Translations under genes and position numbers: made by a program
In this document: positions 46,431-60,238 of the stretch, in pieces
Numbering within the stretch: the first letter of the stretch is position 1
Layout: every line of letters starts with the position of its first letter
Source: Isoetes taiwanensis
Taxonomy: Eukaryota; Streptophyta; Lycopodiopsida; Isoetales; Isoetaceae
NCBI GenBank assembly: GCA_021234155.1
Contig: JAJEKV010000052.1
Coordinates: 6,293,857-6,357,856 of the forward strand
Direction of reading: 5' to 3'
DNA length: 64,000 nucleotides
Notes under the pieces: model-generated
The model's database searches: none
What the model was told of the DNA's origin: nothing
What the model saw: only the letters and a program-made list of their open reading frames with translations

Positions 46431-49400
46431 GAGAGAAGATATTAAGTAAATAAGGCGAAACGTATATTAAGTAATCGAGTAGTTACATGTGGAGAGCTGT
46501 TATTGACCCCCTCCGCAACTCGATTCAACTTAAGGCGGTAGATCTAAATGGATATAAAAACTTTCATCAAACTACAGGCTGGCAGAATTCGCTAATCTTC
46601 CATTTTGCAACTATTAGGAATGATACATTTCCTCCTTATAACTTCCATTATCCATCAAAGAATATAAAAAATCCAAACATACCAACTACAATATCAATGG
46701 TTATAGGTATAAACAACTACTTGCGTAAGCTTAAAATAAAAAGCTTCAACCCCACCGTCCTACACCTACACTACCATCAACCCCATCACTACCCTTGCAT
46801 TAACCCACATGCACTCAATGGGATTAGTCCTCTGACTAAGTGGGGATCCTCGGTCGCCATAATCGCGATGCATGGAAAATACTTAGAATCTATACTAAGA
46901 TAAACACACGCGAAAACAAAAGATTATATGTGAGGCCAAATGCTGACAATACAACTTTAATCATGAATACCAACATGAGCATCAAGCAAAGAAACATAAG
47001 TAGCCAAAGTGCCAAAACATCATAACACATGTACCGGATGTACGGAAATCTCAAAATTTACATGCAGCCCCTATTAGCGCGAAACAAACAAGACATTCCG
47101 AAATTCCCATGGGACTTGGTAGGTGAACCTTGTATGATACCTTTTCCCAAATTCCCCATCGCCTCAAGGCTGAGGACTCCTTACTTGAGTCAGCCAGAGG
47201 ATGTGGGAAAGCATCCGCCAGAGAGAGCTTGCTATGCCTGTCACATAGTGCACAAGAATATCACAGAGAAGTTCACGATGAAGAGATATACGCCTTGCTA
47301 AACTTAGGCCACCGGAACCTAGAAGAAGTCCTAACTCTAGGATCCAAGGGACATCAAATTCCACACATATGTGATACAATACTAAAGACCAACACGTGAT
47401 GTTCATTATATTATGTAATATACATGTGCCTAAAAGATTAATTCTCGAGATGCCCAACTCAGCCACAACTGGCAAAAGGGCTTACAAAAGCTTACCCTTC
47501 ATAAGGAATACGAGTAACTAACCATTCCCCATAAGGATTTCGTACCATATTAGCTTCCATAAATCCATTAACCATGATTGCCAAGGCCACTACAGATCCA
47601 ATACGGCCAAAGTAGCAACCTTGATGATACATGATCACAATCCCACATGTCGAGGAAGTCACAAGCTCTAGCTTTAATATTGATGTAAATCCAACACCTA
47701 TGTACTTCATCCGCTATGCCAACATTGCTCCACATTGATGTACCAAAAGTCCCCATAAGCTTTCTATATAAATTCCCTTTGGCTAAACTATCAACTCCGC
47801 ATATCATGCCTACCTCGCACCCATCCTAATTATAATTCAACTATTAGCTATGGTTTTATTCCTACTTTCCATAAAGTGCAGGATTTTAAACATACAACTA
47901 ATGAAAAATCTCAAACCCCAAATACCAAATTTAAAATCAATATAACCTGGAAGGACTGCGAACTGCATGTAATCCTTGCTGCCATTATTCAACTATATAG
48001 CCCATCTTTTGTCAAAATCCATACGATGGAACAATCCCCCAAGTCATGCCCAACTTAATTGATTAGCTACTCAGATGCTCATATTCCTCTTCTTTACTTG
48101 TAAAGTCAAGGAGTACTACCAAGGCCCACAAATCATGTTCTCTACTCATTTCAAAATGCTAGTAATCCTTATGCTATTTCATACCACCTAGCTAATTACA
48201 ATCGCTCAAAGCAATGCATTTCCTTACTAGCTGCACCATGTGGACTATTCGGTTAACTGTAGTCTTCTACTGATGATCCACCTATAAGACAATTGAGCCC
48301 CAAATTCCAATGGTTTATTCCTTAATTAACTCCATTAGATTTCAGCGGCAACAAATACTAAATCAAGCTATAGAGACAACTCAAACGTTCAACGTATGTT
48401 CAAATGCGCATCAATTAGTTCCAAAACTTAGATGTCCAAAGGTTAGTTCGCGCTAATTTCGTGGATCCAAGCTTATATCCAGACTTCCCCAAGTATTTTA
48501 GACCTTCTTGACTTAGAATTAAATTCTTCCGTGACATATGTTTCCGTTTCGATCAAGCTACCTTCCATAGCCTTGCAGCCCACCTCATATCATGATGCAA
48601 AAATCATGTACTTAATCATGGCGTTTCATAGCACCTCTTCAATCAATGCGCAAAACCCCACCTCGTAATTTCTTCATGAATAGACATCTAGACTTCTCAC
48701 AGAATTGTTTACTTTAAGAATCAAACTCCAGAAGAACATACATAGTGTACCGACCAACTCCAAAGATCATCAAGCTATACTTTTGCATACGATGAATTTT
48801 TGGGTTGATCACCCATTCTCAAAAAATTTACCCGCCAACTTTTCTAGCAAAAAGGATCTCGAATCGCTGGAAGTTGCGGTGTCGTAATTCGCTCTAAAAA
48901 CCAGCCTCAGAATTGATCCGCTTTCATATAATTCTCGTAAATAACTTTTCCAGAGATTAAACCCCGAACTCATGTCGATAGGTATGCAATATGTACATAA
49001 GTACGAGTGCATGGGTCCAATTATAAGTGGCTGTGACCGCTACATTACATAACATCGCTATTCCGACTTTTATTCTATGTAAAATTGAAATATTCCACGA
49101 AATTGAGCGATAAGAGTCATTTTATATTGTATACAGACTAGTACTACAGCCGGAAAATCTCGTTTAAACACAATTGTCAATGTAGTATGTTTCATTATAG
49201 GGATGAATAATATGCTTTTATCTTTGCAATATATGTGTGCTTAATGTTATCGCTTAGTTAGGCCACTTCCATATATTATGCCGATTTGTGGTATCTAAAC
49301 CTAGTAGGAATATGAGTATCTTATTATAAAGTGCGAAATGTAAACCTCGCGTTAAAGGCTATATTAATTGCCGTATGAAGGAAAAATTCAAGTTCAAAGT

Positions 49401-49750
49401 TATAAGGCCCAAACCAGCTTTTAGCACTTTGGCACAGTAAGTTAAGGATCATGGCTGAAATTTGTCTAAGAGTGTTAAGGGTCATGGTTGAAATTTGTCT
49501 AAGGGCATCGCCCCATGTCACGCTTGACTCCAAATTCATTGGCGAAGTTAATGCTATAGCTTCCACTTTGAGTTTTAAGAAATGGCGTAGGATTTTCGGA
49601 AAGCTGCAGTTGACAACCTTTGAATTTTGAAGTCCCGCGAACCCAGCCCGGCATGTGCGAGCCCCAATTCCCCAACACGCATCCAACATGGCATTTATCA
49701 ATATGGCCAAATCTGATGATCACACCAGAGGGGCCATGCCGGGATGATGA
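46431..49750. other. AT-rich unassigned DNA
   Basis: The 138-codon plus-strand frame 46,487-46,903 is ATG-initiated but of low complexity (Asn, His, Ile, Pro) and unrecognised. 47,000-49,000 has overlapping short frames in both directions and reads like the non-coding part or LTR of an old retrotransposon. 49,065-49,095 (gacttttattctatgtaaaattgaaatat) matches ~43,120-43,146. No structural ends were found. Confidence 0.35.
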
Positions 49751-52700
49751 TCAAGACACGAAAACAACATATTTCATGGGCTAAGTGGGCCAAAAGCATG
49801 GCACACAAACACCATGGCATAAATGTGATGGGTAGCGAGCACCCGTAACGGCCCCACGCCACGCAATAGGGCAACAAGAGACGACCGTTGTACCTCCCAT
49901 CAGTCACAGAGTGAACCATTTTGGGCGAGAAATGGGTAACCAAACTTACATCTCCTATTTTTCGTGCCTGCTCAAAAAGAAAAGTCCCCAGCTTATGGAT
50001 CGAAATAAAGAGCATCTTTTTCTACCTCTGCCTTCTGGATCAAGGGTCGCTCCTTCACGGAGTCCCGTATAATTGAAATTTCTGCCCAGTGGAATTCCTA
50101 AACTGAGTGAACAAATTCTAGTGTGCCCAAAACGCTGAACTGAATTTGGGATACCTTGATCCAACATGTCTCAAGACCCATCGCTGGCAGAAAACACCAA
50201 CCTAAGTCTATAACCTTGCCTCCACACAGCAATCAGATGGATCAAGTTTAAGAAAATTATGCCACATCTCGGGATTTGGATCCAATTGTTTCCTTTTGTT
50301 TCTAATCCAAAGGCCCTTCCAAACTCTGATTTGCCCCCAAAAACCTGACAGCTAATGGACCCTCCTCTACTCAGAGCAAACAAGGAAATTCTGCCATGGA
50401 GCGTACATAAATCAAAGGAGAGCTCTAACCCCTGTGGTGATGCATGACCAGCTTCGGGTGCACGCAAGATCGCTTACAAGCTGCCTCTGATGATTCAAAC
50501 CCCACTTTATGACAAGCCCACGGTGCCACTCCAAACTCAGTGTCGCTTGTCTCCTTAAACTCAGTTTAAAATTGAGGAGACGCCAAATAATACATCCCGA
50601 ACACAAAAAGCTCGGTAAACCCATCATTGGCCAGAATTTGATGAAATATATGTTTGAGGAAGTTTGCACAGATGATCCCTAGGAACTCCATCTCATCTCC
50701 TGGGGAAGTAATTTAAAGGAAAAATCTGTTTTGACTTTGCAACTCTGGCTTCCAAATAGACAGATTCTACTGCTTGAAAAGTTAGCACCTGCCCAAAGAG
50801 AGAAGGAGATACCCTTTTTTTCTGGATAGTTTGGATAAACAATCCATGAGTAGCAGAACCACCACATGAATTGAACTCTAGAGCCCTGTATACGCTTCGT
50901 TTTCGCCTTGGTGCTTAAACCTCCTGAATGCATATTCTAGTAGACATTTTGGGCCAATGGATAGATTTGGCCATTTCAAGTAAACACGGGCCAGCTGAAG
51001 TCCTTTGGAGCATTGCTTTTTGTCCATTTGAAACCCAGTGGCACAAGTTTTAGCTGAATAAATGGAGGGACTGGGGAGTTTCCGCCTCCTAGGCGGGACA
51101 CCCAGAGAACCTGAATCCAACTCTGGCTTACTTTCGCTTCCCAGCTGGTCTCGCCCTGTTCTTCTGTTCAAACCATATATACATCTTTTGCTGCTAGCTT
51201 TGAAGATTCGGGAGATGAGCACTGCCTGAGATGTGTACCATCGAGTTGCCTATCTAATTTTGGGTCAGTATGATTTACATTTTAGCTGAACTCATTCTGT
51301 CAACTTCAAATGAAAGTGCACTCTTCGATCCCTTTGCTCTTACTCTCCTTTCTTCTTCTACTCTATCTCTACCTGGAACTGTCTTTCTTTGAACCTAAAC
51401 CCTAATTTATTAATTGAATCAAAATCAGTTCGTTAGAAACATTGATTTCGAGATCTCATTCTCTATAAGCCATATTTTGGTCAGCCAAGGAAGGAAATGC
51501 AGTATCTCAAAGTACCGTTGATACGGTAGGGTTTTCATTTCTACCCAAACAGCCCCATTTTAACTCAAAACCCATGGTTTATTTCTAATACTGATTCATC
51601 CTTCACTCAAATGACTAATTTTTACTGCTACGAATTCCACTTATTTCCTTTGCTCGGCTTAAGGGGAAAATAAACGTCTTCCGCTGAAATGATGACAATT
51701 CAAAATAACAAATTAAATTCACTTATGATTTTAGTCAGATATTAATATATTACCTTCATTGGAGTACTAGGAGATATCTTCTTTCTATCATTAACATCTA
51801 TATTCCTTCAAGATACAGTAAATAGAAAAGCAATACCGCAGCCCACATTACAAATTTAAAAGTTATCAATTATGATTTGTATAAAGAGGAATGATCTGTG
51901 GAATCCCCCACCTATTTGGGTCCATTTCACCCATGGGACCGCCAGCGCACCATTTCCTGAAGGGATAGAAATCTAAATTGCATGCATGCTTAGGAAGGCT
52001 GCCAGGCTGGGGATTCCTCACCCTGACCAGCATCCACCATGTGCATGGTCCAGAGGGAGGGATCTTCACCCCTCGGCACCTGACATAAATTGGTGGAACT
52101 CTGCCTTCATGCAAGTAGATCCCATCTCGCTTGCTGGAAATAACTTCAGTTACGTGGTTATCTCAAGGATGGAACCAGTAGAGATAGATTAAATAGTTGT
52201 TTCCTACGCGTACGAGGAAAGATTCCGAACCTGGTACTTTTAATTTTAATTTCATTTACGATACGTAATGCTGGTCCACGAATCCTCATATCTGGAGCCC
52301 ATGCAGATTCTCGACTTCCAACTGGGCAAGCCCAATTAAACTACTCTTACATTGTATCCGTAGATTGACTAACAAATTTTTAGAGGGATCTCTATTCTAC
52401 CAATTGAGACTCTGGGAGTCAGTTGAACCAGTATGTGCACTCCATGGCATGGTGATTTCCATTATGCCCAACCCAAAACCCATGGCTGGTTTGGGAACCA
52501 CGAAACGTTGCTGAAGATGCTGAGACATGCCTGAATCAATTTTGAAGCACCTGACTCAATGATGCCTGTGCCACCGGCGTGCCTCGAGGGTGGTCTTCGT
52601 TCCCAGCTGGTAGCAGGCAGAGGAAGGCCCTGTGGCAAGCCCTGCTTGATGATTTTCATCTTTCAGACGCAGTTATGGAATACGTAATGGACAGAAGACT

Positions 52701-54709
52701 TGGTTCTTAACTGTGGATGGATCTTGTTGCCAGCCGCTGCTGCACTCGAAGGCGCCGAAGCAACACTGCCCCTTCTTCCTTTAGGTTTGTTCATGTCCAA
52801 AACGGCGGTCCAAACAGCAGGCTCTTCTTCTTATTTTGTTTCAGTTCTTTCTTTCTTTCATGGTTACAACATCGTCATGATCCTGCTGGTTGGATTAGAT
52901 TCTAATGGAGCAAACTGGTAAATTTTACAGATTCTTATTTGTAGTCGGTGGCTAAACCCCTAACACACTCATTGGTGAATTGGAAAGATGTTGACATGGT
53001 TCGTGAAGCTGTTTAACAGGGAGAATACTGCAATTTTGATTAAATAACTTTGGCAGAATAAGTGACTCTCTGCAGGAGTTTAAATTGTGGGCCGAAGGTC
53101 CTGGTCTCAATGGGAACTAGGGATATTTTGATAACACTCCACAGGATCCCATGGTGAGTCCTGACATTCTTTATGACCTGACTTCAGTCGATTCAGCATC
53201 CAAGCCAGGGAAGGACTCTGCAGGACCCAAGCAAAATCAAGGATCAACTCATCCTGATTTTACATTCACAGCAACCTGCCAATTAGCAAAATTTGTAGTT
53301 TTCAGGAGGCTGGCCAAACTCTTGCCCGGTGTTGCAAACATTTCAGTTTCTATTCTCTTAATCTGGCAGAAATGATGGCTGTGTACTTTATAGTGATTAA
53401 CACATTTGCTACCCCCTTTGAGAGGTAAACCCACCTCAGTGTTGTTTTGGGCATTTTAAATTTCAATATGCCGGAAACCCCAGCTACTGTCAAGGAAGGA
53501 ACTGAAAGTCTTTAAACTCCTAATTAAATGTTTCTTTTCACATCTATGTTTGAACCTCTGGCCTTGAGGGGCAGACATGGTCTTCCATTCCAGCCACAAA
53601 ATTCTTGGGTAGTCATAGGTGACAGCGTCCTAGGCTCTGCTGGTCCTCTTACTCTACATTGAATGGGCACTGGCAGCCATGGTAAGCACGATGGAAGGAA
53701 TTTGAACCATTTAAAGAATTGACACCCTCCTGTACAATTCTAGGCAAGTTTCCATTCATCTCCATCTGAGGATCTGGCTTGAGCTTGTTCTTGGTATGTA
53801 TTGAGACTTTGACAGTCTGCACTGCGCCACTTGAGCTGCTGAGATGAATCCCGTAAGAAACCTGCACGATGGTCAGCTCTTGTGTTGGCAATCTCCGTTA
53901 GAACCCAAACCATGTCCTACCTGCTGACAACGGCTTGATGTCCCTTTCGACGGGCAGACAGGCACGCGTTCATTCCATGCGAAACCCGCACACACCTTCA
54001 TCGATTCTGCAAAACACCTCAGTCCCACCTAAACTAAATTTTTGTTTTTTCTCATCGTCCCTAGTCGTTGAACCCCACCAGTAAGTCCCACGTGAACTCT
54101 TTGAATACTGGCAAAATCTTTCCCCAGGGAATCAGCCAGATGAAACGGGAATGGTTGTTTTTAGATATACCTTTAGCATGTTAAATGGATATATATGTTG
54201 AGCCTCAGCGCTTATATCTGAATCCTGTTCTGGCTACATTGAGAAGCTGAACATAGGATTTTTGTTGGAAACATATTTTAATGCAAACTCAAACACTTCA
54301 TTCTGAACCCCACAGCTAGTAAGAACAGGCGTGAGAATCAAAGTATACTCTGCCATGTATATCCTTCCTTTGAACGGGGAAGCCGGAACTCACCTCAGCT
54401 CTGGATGAATGATTTGAAATCCATCCCAATTTTACGCCTCCTGAATATGGAAGCAGAGATAGTCACCAGCCACGCTGAGCTTCTGTATTCACAGACTGAG
54501 CTCTTGCAGTCCCTGAGCGGTTAATTTCGTTTAAGGGTTTTAATTTCTTCTGGTTCGAACGGAGCAACGCCGGGCAATTCGCGGCAATGGATCGCAATGA
54601 AATAAGCTTGGATTCCTCTCGTGTGATGTCAATGAGAACGGTCGGCCATTGTTGAGCCCTTGAGCCCCCTACTGGGCTTGATGGTGATGAGAGGGAGCCT
54701 CGGAGCATT
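49751..54709. other. unassigned, possibly low-copy DNA
   Basis: Less visibly repetitive than the left half. Several minus-strand frames of 70-114 codons between 49,955 and 51,222 follow one another in different frames and could be a decayed ORF, but no motif is recognised. Pyrimidine-rich stretches near 51,320-51,400 and at 52,785-52,862 resemble plant untranslated or intronic sequence. The GC-rich minus-strand frame 54,463-54,795 is also unrecognised. No gene can be supported. Confidence 0.3.
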
Positions 54710-55051
54710 TTGAAGATGACCTGCTGGCCCAAGCCTGGGAGGGACGGGCGGCCAGCTGTGTCACACTTCCAACCTTTAACCCGGCTGGGAAGCACTTCAA
54801 ATTGGAGAAACGATCATCTCAGGGATCAGAAGATGGTCTTCTTTCTCGCTTCATCTGGCCGGACTGAACGGGATGATGTGTGGTCCGATCTCAACTGCCT
54901 CACCTCTGTAGAAGCGTCTAGGCTTCTGAGGGAATTCCAATTGCCCCCTGGCTCCATTCTGCACAATTCTGTGGTAATGCCTCTTTCAGTGGCTCTGCTC
55001 AGGCTTCGGGGCTTTAATATCTCTGGAGCCAAAAGGTATACGGGCACCTAG
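54710..55051 (+). CDS. hypothetical 113-codon frame
   Basis: Begins at TTG (no nearby ATG at the front) and ends at a TAG. Contains ERDDVWSDLNCLTSVEASRL, mixed-charge and Leu-rich, plausible as coding. The opposite strand carries two overlapping frames, so coding strand is uncertain. No domain or splice site supports it. Confidence 0.2.
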   Translation: MKMTCWPKPGRDGRPAVSHFQPLTRLGSTSNWRNDHLRDQKMVFFLASSGRTERDDVWSDLNCLTSVEASRLLREFQLPPGSILHNSVVMPLSVALLRLRGFNISGAKRYTGT

Positions 55052-57291
55052 ACGTCCTTGATCCTTGATGGATGATCCCTCTCTGACAACTAACTCAATG
55101 GGATTTAATGAGGAACCTGAATCATGGGGAAAGAACCATGTCAGTGGCATTTGTCATCCTGATAAAGGATATGGTGATCATGGAAATGACAGTCACAAGT
55201 GAAAGTACCAGGATGCATGAAGAAGATCTCTGAAAGGTCTTTTTTCTTAGGGTATCGGGACATTTGTTACTGAAAGTTACTCACTCTACTCCTAATTTTT
55301 GTGGTGGCGCTTTTAATCTCTATCTCGCTCTGATGGAGAGGCTTGGAGCTAAAATTCCGCGATTTTATTACAATAAAAAAATATAAACATCTTGTATTCA
55401 AAAAGAAAAAAAAGAAAAAGAAAGGCAAAAAAATGGATTTTGAAGTGATATGTAAAAATGCCATCAATTTAATTTGACTGGCCAGAGGATGGGAGGATTG
55501 AACTGTCTCATGCCTCTTATGTTTTCTGCAGCTATGAAAAAAAAAATTGGGGAATGACGGTATCGATGCGCAAGTGAAACGAATGCGTCAAGTATATGTT
55601 TGAAGGAGTTTTAACTGCAAGCCTGAAGCTTCTTTTGGTTTTAAGCTTTTACGCTTTTGGATCCGGCCAGGAAGGGTACAGGTGCTGCAACCACCATGGC
55701 GAAAGTGGTTGATCCGCAAGGCCACAGCAACCTCCTGATGGCATGTTGTTTTCAATGGAGAGAACCGCCATGTGACCGGGAGTGCACCGTGTGAGGCTTT
55801 TTCTTCATGTCTGGATTTCGCTGGCCTCATGGAGTGCCCTCGGTTTTAGAGGTCACCTGAAAGATGGCATCCCGCCACTCTGACTCACCCTGAAGGTCCT
55901 TATGCACGGATGGCCTACAAAGAGTTCTTCCTTGAAAATCCCTTTGTATATTTAATCGGGAGAGACGGCAATCACTTTAATGCTTGATACAGCCTTTAAG
56001 AGTGCTGCAGCGAGGAAAGGAGAGTAGGAAAGGAGGTGATCATGGGGGCCATAAATGCAATTAGTGGCCACGGGAGGAGAGGCGCACCTAGCTAATCCGC
56101 AATGCTGGGAGGAGGCCTTGGGGCTGCCCTACATTCCTGCCTTTTGCCCCAGCTGAGATAGGCTTGGAATGTTCTTCCGCTTCATAAGCCCGGAACCATA
56201 CCCAGGCTGCGGAACGGGTTTCTATGAAATGGAACTAAAATGGAAAAGTAACTTTTGGATGGGAAGGTGACGGAACCGGATGGTCGTGGATAGGCTCGAA
56301 TTTTAGCGTCATTAACTCCCCGTGTATGCGTGGGGATAACTATTTCTCTGACATTTTTGTTTCTTTCTTAATGGGGATTCCACTTTAAGTCTCTAACCGG
56401 AGGTTTTTTCTTCGTGTTTTGATCTTAAAATTAGTTTCCCTTTTTGGTCGTAAAAACCCTGGCGCACTTATTATGGGCACCCCTACTTAACCAGATGGAG
56501 GATAACGAATTTATCCCACAACTCAAAAAGAGAAAACACGGTGCTTGGAGATCCCAAGCTCGAACGGAGGGTGGTGCTGCATCCTACTCAGCATAAAATT
56601 ACCCCAGAGCAGTTTGAAATAACTATGTAATTTTCTTTTTTGTTTTCAGCACCCTGGGCGATTCCTACTGAATGACTCTGCTGCCATGACCTTGCAAGGA
56701 TGGCATGATGGTAATCCAAGAATAGAGGGTACAAAGGCGAAGTGCCCTACAAATTCTCAGGAGGAAGGACCTGAGGCAACACTGGCGAGTAAATCATCGG
56801 CCATGCAAGGAGGCTGCAATTCATGTCCCGAGTGCCAGAGGTCAGCCAACAATAGTATTTGGAGCTTCGACGCGCCGCTCTTGGTTTCGACAGGGATCAT
56901 ATAGAATTTCTTGAGGTCGATAACCCACAGGCCGGTAATGCAGCATTGGGAGGAGGAGGTTCCCCCATCACCCGCGACAGTGCTGCGCTTGATGCAAGGA
57001 GGCTTAAGTAATGGGCACCTTTGGGTGATGGCACCAGCCATGGGCACGATCTTTCGCGCTGCATGATGGGGAGTAGGGATGCAACGCTTGTCCATCGCTG
57101 GAGTTATTATCCCCAAATATATGGGAAAGTTGTGTCTCCTTTGCAAGTATTTAAACAATGTATCGGCGAACCCAAGTTAGAGCCGGAAGAGCGAGTGGAT
57201 GGCGCCAGGGCGGAGATGAGGAGGCCTGGCTAATCTTTGGCTGGCGCTCTAGCTAATCAAATGAGGTCAAGCAGGGCCTTCCATTATTTAT
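55052..57291. other. unassigned DNA with A-rich tract
   Basis: 55,370-55,435 is strongly A-rich (aataaaaaaatataaa..., aaaaagaaaaaaaagaaaaag). If minus-strand sequence is considered it is a T-rich tract, and it could mark an old retroposon tail. Frames at 56,686-56,904 (+), 56,757-57,158 (-, 133 codons) and 57,021-57,233 (+) overlap one another and none is recognised. Confidence 0.3.
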
Positions 57292-57621
57292 TTAATAGCG
57301 CGAAATGATTTCACCCTTCAATTCCCAACATGCCGCACCGTCAGACTGGCTTTTCGGGGCGCTCGCTCCATCTGGCATTTCTAGGAGGCTGCGCAAGCCA
57401 GCATGGCTGGATGCTTGCAACTTGGCGTCAGAGCTGCGGATGATCCTGAAATGGTGACCGTTGCGCTTAGCGGAGGCGCCCATTAAAATGAATTGGCAAA
57501 AGAAGAATGTGTTTCTGGATAGTGTTGACGCCAGCTTTGAGAATGAAGCGAGGTGAATTTGTGTGGCAGCGATAGTGGGCACCTCCTCCTGTGAGGATTC
57601 CATGACATTTAGATGCTCCAT
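57292..57621 (-). CDS. hypothetical 109-codon frame, ATG start
   Basis: Opens MEHLNVMESSQEEVPTIAAT and continues as a Ser/Ala-rich hydrophilic protein with one moderately hydrophobic segment (NTFFFCQFILMGA). It ends at a TAA (57,292-57,294). Nothing in it matches a family I know, and no promoter or splice signal is evident. It is listed because it is a complete ATG-to-stop frame with balanced composition. Confidence 0.22.
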   Translation of the reverse strand: MEHLNVMESSQEEVPTIAATQIHLASFSKLASTLSRNTFFFCQFILMGASAKRNGHHFRIIRSSDAKLQASSHAGLRSLLEMPDGASAPKSQSDGAACWELKGEIISRY

Positions 57622-59983
57622 ATGTATCGCAACATCTCACATGACTATGAATTTGATATTATTTGATGCGAATCTCTGCAAGACGCTTTATAGGTTGCTT
57701 GTGCTCGTGGAGGTAAACGTATGCGTAGAATAGCCTCTTCTCTCCTTAGTGGCTTCCACTAAACTCTATTATTATTAAGGTCCCTAATTAAGGTTCATTG
57801 GTTCTTCTTTCCGAAACCCCCTATAAACTTTTGGCGATTTAGAAAAGCGGGAGTATGAACATCCAAATAAAGAGGATGTGGAGTTTCACTATGCAAAACG
57901 CCGCGATGCTTCAAGATAAAAGAAGGTCATTGTTGAGCCGTATTTGTTATCAGCAAATAGTATTCACACAATAAAAATAATTTTAGAGTCACTATATTGC
58001 GAAGTTGTCTCAAAATATCATTGGGTTTCTCAAAATAGACATGTTCATCCTAAAATAAGTGCATGAATCATAAACAAGCTCAGGACTCACCATTATACAT
58101 CCGTCAAAGGCTACGTCAAATACCCCTTTCTGCTCGATCGATCGCGGCTTTGGTAACCGGCTGGTTCCTACCGTGGTAGGTAAAGCCATTTTGTTTCCAA
58201 TTCGCTGATAGCCGGTCAAGTATTGAATTTGTCCGCGAAAATATTGACGCTGAAATGTTTCTCCAGATCAGCTTAATTCTCCATCAGACTCCATCATGTG
58301 GAGGATGAAACCTTACATCTGGGAACGCCAGCGCAAAACCGGATAGTCATTCTCTTACCGCCTCGAAATTCTGGCGTCATGGTGGTTCCTTGGAATAAAC
58401 CCACCAAATTATCTCGCTTTACTATAAATCAAATACGTATTCATATTTTTCCACCTAAGACATTTAGGGTCCTTGCTCAAAGTCACAGCCATATAGTATG
58501 CCGACATCTCAGTCCGATGTAAGAGATGTATGCTTTAGCAAATTTCGCGAATACTCGGAAAAGAAGACCTACCATCGCCGCATGAAAGCCTTCCACAACC
58601 ATGTTGGATATAATTTGCAGATCCAGACATGAGAATGCACCCCATGGCGTTCCCGGTCAAACTTACATGTAATATTTTCTTTGCATCGCAGGTTGTTTTC
58701 CTCGCATGTCGTGCACATTTGAAATAGGGGCGTAAACTTCTCCAAATTTTCCTCCTCGTGCTGGCCTCTTTTTAGGTTTTCCCAATAGCTGCCATATGAT
58801 TCTCCTGATTCAATGTAAATGCCATAAGGGTACGCAATTCTTCCAACAGCGCCCGCATATTAAAAGGTACACCTGTCAACCTTATCTTTTCTAAACAGAT
58901 TCTCCCCTTATCAATACCTTCAGGTATGGAAGCCTTCTATTTCGGTACCACCGTAAGAATGTAGAGTAAATCTCCATGAAGTAACCGGAGCATGGGGAGC
59001 AGCAGCTCCAGTTGCCACTCTCTTTGTCGAATCATACAAGATGGAGAACGAAAAGTTGTCATCATCAGCAATACTTTGAAGGATTCAGAATCCGAGGCCC
59101 GCTACAAATTAGCGCAGCGGCGGATTTATTGACAAGTTTGGCGTGATGCCAAATCCGCCGTGATATCGGTTTTAGTTGTCACAGGCCGTACATAATTTGC
59201 AAAAACATCGGGTTCATATCGAGGGCCTCTATGGAATTGTTAGAAAGCTTTACAAACAAACTCCTGAATTCAGAGGAGGGCACTGGCCATCATAGTAGGT
59301 GATCGACAGAATATATGGTGAAAGATAAAGCAAAGAAAGATGGCAGTAACTTCTTTTCAGATCCTCTCGTCTTCTTTTGCTTCGGTATTTCGGTGGCAGC
59401 TGACATGCTTATCTTTTATTATGATCCATGAGTCTGGAACCATGGTTATGTAAAAAATACTATATTTATTATAGCAATGCAGTTCTAAGACCATATGTTC
59501 GATCCACACCAAAGGAAGTGGCTTCTTATTTTTTTTGTGAAAATATTAATGGCCATCAACCGTACAATACCGCGCCGAACAGGTCCTAATCAACATGTGG
59601 ATTTTTTTTGTTATGTTGATTCATAGCCATCAATCGATGGCATATTCCCCAGATGAAACGGATCGATGGCCATTAACTTTTGGCGGTACCGGCAGCTCCT
59701 GCACTCCAACGAAGTGGTATTTTTAGGCTAACGCTGCAGACTCATGAGCCTACATGACGACTAAGATAAGTGCTCTAATTTGGCATACTAAAGATTTCAA
59801 AACGTAATGTGAGGATATGAAAGACGAGCATATTCTACATCTTTCTTTAAGCACCTAACAACACTGATCATGTCAGCCACCCCATCGGCCAGCTTCCACT
59901 TCGGCTCCTTCAACAAGAGAGTCTTTGCAAAGGTTAAGATTAATGCCTATAGTGCCCCTCTCTAGGATTACGTGAGCTATCTG
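57622..59983. other. unassigned AT-rich DNA
   Basis: No gene recognised. Frames at 58,010-58,219 (-) and 58,298-58,522 (+) are short and featureless. The main structure seen is the overlapping hairpin pair at 59,118-59,160. Confidence 0.35.
59118..59160. repeat. overlapping (mutually exclusive) inverted repeats
   Basis: Outer arms cggcggattt (59,118-59,127) and aaatccgccg (59,151-59,160) are perfect. A second perfect pair, tttggc (59,137-59,142) and gccaaa (59,148-59,153), shares bases with the right outer arm, so only one can be fully formed at a time. No gene is adjacent, so a regulatory role is speculative. Confidence 0.85.
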
Positions 59984-60238
59984 CTAACTTTCATTAGTTC
60001 TATAGAGACTCCTTGATATGATCCATTGTTTTTGGTAAGTGTCATAATTTAAACTCTTTGAACAGCCTAAACAAACATCCTCGATCAATCTTTGACATAT
60101 CCCAAACCACCAATAAGCTCGCCTTTTCCCCACCCCAGCCAGTTCAACAGAGCTGGCCACCTTTAGAAATCCCCTGCAAAATATGACAACTTCGTCATCT
60201 TGCATGACTCTCACATTATTTTCACCATAATGCCGCAA
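59984..60238 (-). CDS. coding-like 84-codon frame, unidentified
   Basis: The frame reads RHYGENNVRVMQDDEVVIFC and later GVGKRRAYWWFGICQRLIED, a natural-looking mixed-charge composition, and ends at TAG. Within it lies ttttgcag|GGG, a possible acceptor. No family is recognised. It is ~500 bp downstream (minus strand) of the exon candidate at 60,751-61,004, so both could belong to one broken gene. Confidence 0.28.
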   Translation of the reverse strand: MRHYGENNVRVMQDDEVVIFCRGFLKVASSVELAGVGKRRAYWWFGICQRLIEDVCLGCSKSLNYDTYQKQWIISRSLYRTNES

